9,960 nt of DNA from JAKQIM01 sp964633225. Its GTDB lineage: Bacteria; Chloroflexota; Anaerolineae; Anaerolineales; UBA4823. The position numbers and the translations under genes were made by a program. The notes under the pieces were generated by a model, which saw only the letters and a program-made list of their open reading frames with translations, searched no databases and was not told the DNA's origin. Position 1 is the first letter of the stretch. Each line of letters begins with the position of its first letter. Location: contig CAZWFQ010000101.1 of NCBI GenBank assembly GCA_964633225.1, positions 1 through 9,960 of the forward strand, read 5' to 3'. Positions 7,593-9,960 of the stretch are shown here, in pieces.

Positions 7593-7615
7593 TACCAGTA
7601 TACCCCCAACTGGTA
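7593..7615. repeat. Operator-like inverted repeat over the promoter of the three-gene operon
   Basis: TACCAGT and ACTGGTA form a perfect 7-bp inverted repeat with a 9-base spacer. The centres are about one helical turn or more apart (16 bases), as in sites for dimeric regulators. It covers the whole -10 box and much of the -10/-35 spacer of the minus-strand promoter, so a bound protein would block RNA polymerase. No regulator is encoded in the window. Confidence 0.45.
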
Positions 7616-7625
7616 AACTCGGCAA
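7597..7625 (-). promoter_or_regulatory. Sigma70-type promoter of the 299-aa gene/nucleotidyltransferase/PAP2 operon
   Basis: On the minus strand TTGCCG (7620-7625) is followed after exactly 17 bases by TATACT (7597-7602). The expected transcription start is about 7590, giving a leader of about 44 bases before the ATG at 7546. Confidence 0.65.
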
Positions 7626-7655
7626 ATCATGAAAAAAAACGATCACATCTGGGAT

Positions 7656-7661
7656 TATAAT
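7656..7661 (+). promoter_or_regulatory. Putative -10 box of the ilvE promoter
   Basis: A perfect TATAAT lies 55 bases before the GTG start, with an expected transcription start near 7668. The region 17 bases upstream is a run of A (in GAAAAAAAAC) with no -35 consensus, so an activator or an A-rich UP-like contact may help. The call rests on the -10 box alone. Confidence 0.45.
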
Positions 7662-7705
7662 TTTACTTGTTCTACCAATCGTCTATCCATCTTTACTCAC
7701 CCTCT

Positions 7706-7710
7706 GGAGG
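7706..7710 (+). promoter_or_regulatory. Ribosome binding site that decides the GTG start of ilvE
   Basis: GGAGG ends six bases before the GTG at 7717-7719. This spacing supports GTG rather than a later ATG as the start, and the protein then has the normal family N-terminus. Confidence 0.8.
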
Positions 7711-7716
7711 CAGCTC

Positions 7717-8637
7717 GTGGAACTTCCCAAATTCGCTTATTTTCAAGGTAAGATTGTCCCCTATTCAGAAGCCAAGGTCGGTATCTTGACTCATGCGCTG
7801 AATTACGGCACCGCCGCATTCGGCGGCGTGCGCGGCTATTGGAATGAGCAAAAACAACAACTTTATCTCTTTCGCCCGATCGACCATTTCCGCCGTTTAT
7901 TGAACTCAGCCAGGCTGCTTTGCATGCAGTTTGAGCACACGCCCGAAAGCCTGACCCAGACTGCCATCGATCTGCTGCGCGCCGAAAACCAGCGCTGTGA
8001 TGTTTACCTCCGACCCCTGGTCTACAAAGCCGACGAGATCATTGGCGTCAGGCTGCATGACCTGCACGATGAGGTCTCAATTGTAGCGCTACCCTTTAAC
8101 CGCTATGTTGCCAACGACACCAATGCCCACGTCACCATCTCATCCTGGCGGCGGGTTGACGATAACGTCATCCCCGCGCGTGGCAAGATCAGCGGCGCCT
8201 ATGCCAATTCAGCTTTCATTAAAACAGATGCCGTGCGGGCCGGGTTTGACGAAGCCCTGGTGCTGACCCAAGAAGGGCATATCTCAGAAGGCAGTGCCGA
8301 AAACGTCTTCTTGGTGCGCGACAATGTCTTGATCACTCCAGCCATCACCGAGAATATCCTTGAGGGCATCACCCGCCGCACCGTGATGGAATTAGCGCAC
8401 CAAGAATTGGGTCTGCAAATTCAAGAACGCCCGATTGACCGCACCGAAGTATACTTGAGCGACGAACTATTCCTGACCGGCACAGCCGCCCAGGTCACTG
8501 CCATTACAAAAGTTGACCACCACCCCATCGGCAGCGGTCAAATGGGCCCCATCACCGCCCGCCTGCGCCTGCTCTTCGACGACCTGGTGCGCGGCAAATT
8601 AGCCAACTACACCCATTGGAACACCCCCGTTTTCTAA
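7717..8637 (+). CDS. ilvE: Branched-chain amino acid aminotransferase (class IV, PLP)
   Basis: The 306-residue protein, the usual length for IlvE, begins with GTG. Family marks are THALNYGTAAF (residues 25-35), the PLP Lys157 in ARGKISGAYANS, the cofactor-binding Glu191 in ISEGSAENVFLV, and the phosphate-cup segment FLTGTAAQVTAI near 264-275. It catalyses the last step of Leu, Ile and Val synthesis, moving the amino group between glutamate and the branched 2-oxo acid in the cytoplasm. Two places differ from the common IlvE consensus: FGGVRGY (36-41) where many have FEGIRxY, and TGTAAQVT where many have TGTAAEVT. These lie near the substrate or cofactor pocket, so a shifted substrate range is possible, but the overall match to IlvE rather than to D-amino acid transaminase or aminodeoxychorismate lyase is clear. 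It stands alone, divergent from the three-gene operon, and is followed by hairpins. Confidence 0.92.
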   Translation: MELPKFAYFQGKIVPYSEAKVGILTHALNYGTAAFGGVRGYWNEQKQQLYLFRPIDHFRRLLNSARLLCMQFEHTPESLTQTAIDLLRAENQRCDVYLRPLVYKADEIIGVRLHDLHDEVSIVALPFNRYVANDTNAHVTISSWRRVDDNVIPARGKISGAYANSAFIKTDAVRAGFDEALVLTQEGHISEGSAENVFLVRDNVLITPAITENILEGITRRTVMELAHQELGLQIQERPIDRTEVYLSDELFLTGTAAQVTAITKVDHHPIGSGQMGPITARLRLLFDDLVRGKLANYTHWNTPVF

Positions 8638-8643
8638 GATCAC

Positions 8644-8661
8644 TCGTTCTGCCAAGAACGA
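8644..8661. other. Short hairpin after ilvE
   Basis: TCGTTCT and AGAACGA form a 7-bp stem with the loop GCCA, seven bases after the ilvE stop. No T-run follows directly, so it may be a transcript-end stabiliser or a weak pause site rather than a full terminator. Confidence 0.4.
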
Positions 8662-8681
8662 CGAAAAGCACTGAAACCTAA

Positions 8682-8719
8682 GTGGGGCTGCCCTAAAATA
8701 CCTTTTAGGGCAGCCCCAC
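8682..8719. terminator. Strong 17-bp hairpin between convergent genes, terminator-like but without a T-tract
   Basis: GTGGGGCTGCCCTAAAA pairs perfectly with TTTTAGGGCAGCCCCAC around the loop TACC. The GC-rich base of the stem and the position between the ilvE and metallophosphoesterase stops suggest transcript ending in both directions. The only A/T runs are next to the loop inside the stem, and no U-tract follows on either strand, so it is not a textbook intrinsic terminator. Confidence 0.55.
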
Positions 8720-8776
8720 CACCATATAGGGGATTTTCGGGGAACAGGCGACTCCCAAATAATTGCCGGATAGCTA

Positions 8777-9331
8777 CTAAGGCGTAAAATGCACTATCTC
8801 TGAGGAGATGTGCCCGGGGCCTTCAATCCGCAGCAGCCCCACTGCCGGGGGGTGTTTTCCCCAGCGGTAGGGGCAGCAAGCTGAGCCCGGATTGAAGAAC
8901 AATTTTCCATCCACCCACTTTTGCACCGGAATGTGTAAATGGCCAAAAACGATCACCTCCGCCTGCGGGAAAACCGGCAGCAGGCGGCGGATGTAAGGTT
9001 CTGGGTGCAGCCCGGTAAAGGCAATGACAAACTTATCGGTGACGTAATTTCGCCAGTTTTCGTGCCCGTGCGCCAAACCAATCGTCACGCCAGCGAAAGT
9101 CAGGGTGCGGTGAATGGGCAGGTCGGGTAAACGGTAAACATCCCGATTGCCAAACACCGCATGCACCGGAGCGATGTTTGCCAGTTCATCTAAAGTGTCT
9201 TGCACGCAAACGTCGCCGGCATGCAAGATGGCATCCACCTTTGCCTGGCGAAAAACCTCCAATGCCTGCGGCGCCAAGCGCTCTGCCCGGTCAGGCACAT
9301 GAGTATCCGTGATCACACCCAGGGTTATCAA
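8777..9331 (-). CDS. YfcE/MJ0936-like metallophosphoesterase
   Basis: With a TTG start at 9329-9331 the protein has 184 residues and the standard N-terminus for this family (ITLGVITDTH). Metal-site motifs appear in order: D-x-H as Asp9/His11, GD as Asp40 (HAGDV), GNRD at 61-64 (Asn62; Arg replaces the His or Cys seen in relatives), His88 in AHGHE, GHLH at 130-133 and NPGS at 147-150. The YfcE group comprises small cytoplasmic two-metal phosphodiesterases or phosphatases whose natural substrate is mostly unknown. A longer reading from the ATG at 9395-9397 would add 22 residues and run 52 bases into the upstream gene; those residues do not look like the family. GAGGAG at 9342-9347 overlaps the upstream stop and serves the TTG start. 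It is distinct from the SbcD in this window. Confidence 0.87.
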   Translation of the reverse strand: MITLGVITDTHVPDRAERLAPQALEVFRQAKVDAILHAGDVCVQDTLDELANIAPVHAVFGNRDVYRLPDLPIHRTLTFAGVTIGLAHGHENWRNYVTDKFVIAFTGLHPEPYIRRLLPVFPQAEVIVFGHLHIPVQKWVDGKLFFNPGSACCPYRWGKHPPAVGLLRIEGPGHISSEIVHFTP

Positions 9332-9341
9332 CTCTTTCAGT

Positions 9342-9347
9342 CTCCTC
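9342..9347 (-). promoter_or_regulatory. Ribosome binding site for the TTG start, overlapping the upstream stop codon
   Basis: GAGGAG on the minus strand sits ten bases before the TTG at 9329-9331 and shares bases with the TGA of the beta-helix gene (9346-9348). This suggests translation is coupled between the two genes and supports TTG over the upstream ATG. Confidence 0.6.
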
Positions 9348-9960
9348 AATCGCTCATCACCAGCGGCAAGAAAAACGATTCGTCCAACAGGGTCCAACCA
9401 GGCTGGTATTCGAAAGCACCAATATCATACCCGTTGCCCGCAGGCCGCGGGTTCCCGTCCAGGTCTGCGTGCACACCTGCCGCCGTTCCCCGGTCAACTG
9501 CTGGGCTTCCGGCTGGCAAGTGAAAATCGTGGGCTCCTGCATCGATGAACAGCGCTCCTGGTTCAGCAACCAATGAATGGGTATCATAACCCAATGCCTG
9601 CCAGGCAGCCAGGTCGAGCTGGGTCTCATCATCGATTGTAAAACGCCCCACCACCACATTGTAATCAGATCGGAAACCCGCTGGCACCCCATCTGCCAGG
9701 TTGATGCTGCCACGCCAGGCGTGGTCTGAGTAAATAATGTTATTGGTGACTTCATTATTAACACAGGCCCGGTCTGCCACCAAAATCCCCCAGCGCCCAT
9801 CCGCCGGCATCAGGATCGTATTGTGTACCAGGCGGTTGTTCTGCGAGCAGACCTTCCCGTCGCTGTAAAATACTGCTATCCCAGTGGCATGGTTATTATA
9901 CAGCAGGTTATTGCGCAGCAAAGAGTCGGTCACGCCGTCCATGTTGATCGCCGCGCCGCC
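9346..9960 (-). CDS. Secreted right-handed parallel beta-helix protein, C-terminal part (N-terminus beyond window)
   Basis: The frame is open from the right window edge for 204 residues to the TGA at 9346-9348; the ATG at 9940-9942 is internal. The visible part shows repeated Asn-rich turns typical of parallel beta-helices: LLRNNLLYNNHATGIAVF, NNRLVHNTILMPADGRWGI, NNEVTNNIIYSDH. A C-terminal module follows with AGSPAVDRGTAAGV, DLDGNPRP and GYDIGAFEYQPG, which matches what databases call a choice-of-anchor Q domain, found at the ends of surface beta-helix proteins. The last residues are ESFFLPLVMSD. Such proteins bind or cut polysaccharides outside the cell; no catalytic residues can be assigned from this part. 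It is followed, 14 bases on, by the metallophosphoesterase gene. Confidence 0.85.
   Translation of the reverse strand, partial: GGAAINMDGVTDSLLRNNLLYNNHATGIAVFYSDGKVCSQNNRLVHNTILMPADGRWGILVADRACVNNEVTNNIIYSDHAWRGSINLADGVPAGFRSDYNVVVGRFTIDDETQLDLAAWQALGYDTHSLVAEPGALFIDAGAHDFHLPAGSPAVDRGTAAGVHADLDGNPRPAGNGYDIGAFEYQPGWTLLDESFFLPLVMSD

Noticed and set aside
9332..9397. Upstream ATG start for the metallophosphoesterase
   Set aside because: It overlaps the beta-helix gene by 52 bases and adds 22 residues before the normal family N-terminus; the TTG with GAGGAG upstream fits better.
9595..9607. Palindrome TGCCTG-C-CAGGCA
   Set aside because: It is short and lies inside the beta-helix coding region, where codon choice can explain it.

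Overview
The window looks like chromosomal DNA from a member of the Chloroflexota, most likely class Anaerolineae. This is an inference from style, not from a marker gene. The signs are Pro/Thr-rich spacers behind a lipobox or membrane anchor, a secreted beta-helix protein ending in FLPLVMSD, a Chloroflexota-type SbcD, and good GGAGG ribosome sites. A run of exactly 100 Ns (4144-4243) marks a scaffolding gap, so this is a draft or metagenome-derived assembly. There is no rRNA, tRNA, CRISPR array, transposon or phage gene.

Layout. 1-2715 (minus strand): the 5' part of a lipoprotein with WD40-like sequence (continues off the left edge), and upstream of it a complete 631-aa multi-pass glycosyltransferase of the GT39/GT-C type. 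2716-2926: a divergent intergenic region with an extended -10 promoter and a palindrome. 2927-4143 (plus): a membrane-anchored C39-like cysteine peptidase with C-terminal helical repeats, cut by the gap. 4244-5305 (plus): the C-terminal 353 residues of the exonuclease subunit SbcD. An in-frame reading through the Ns joins these two genes, but that fusion is an artefact. 5307-5348: a perfect 18-bp stem that can serve as terminator for both convergent genes. 5347-7546 (minus): a tight three-gene operon, read as a 299-aa protein of the family often labelled quinate 5-dehydrogenase, then a MobA-like nucleotidyltransferase, then a PAP2 phosphatase. 7547-7716: a divergent promoter region with an operator-like inverted repeat. 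7717-8637 (plus): branched-chain aminotransferase IlvE. 8638-8776: two hairpins between convergent genes. 8777-9960 (minus): a YfcE-like metallophosphoesterase and, upstream in the same operon, the 3' end of a secreted parallel beta-helix protein that continues off the right edge.

How the genes relate. Much of the content concerns the cell envelope: lipoprotein, GT39, anchored peptidase, PAP2 phosphatase and beta-helix protein. IlvE, SbcD and the metallophosphoesterase are housekeeping-type. The least understood unit is the three-gene operon at 5347-7546. Its parts (a dehydrogenase-labelled protein of unproven function, a nucleotidyltransferase and a membrane phosphatase) would fit activation of a small polar molecule and handling of a lipid phosphate, but no substrate can be read from the sequence. 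No known defence or mobile system is present.
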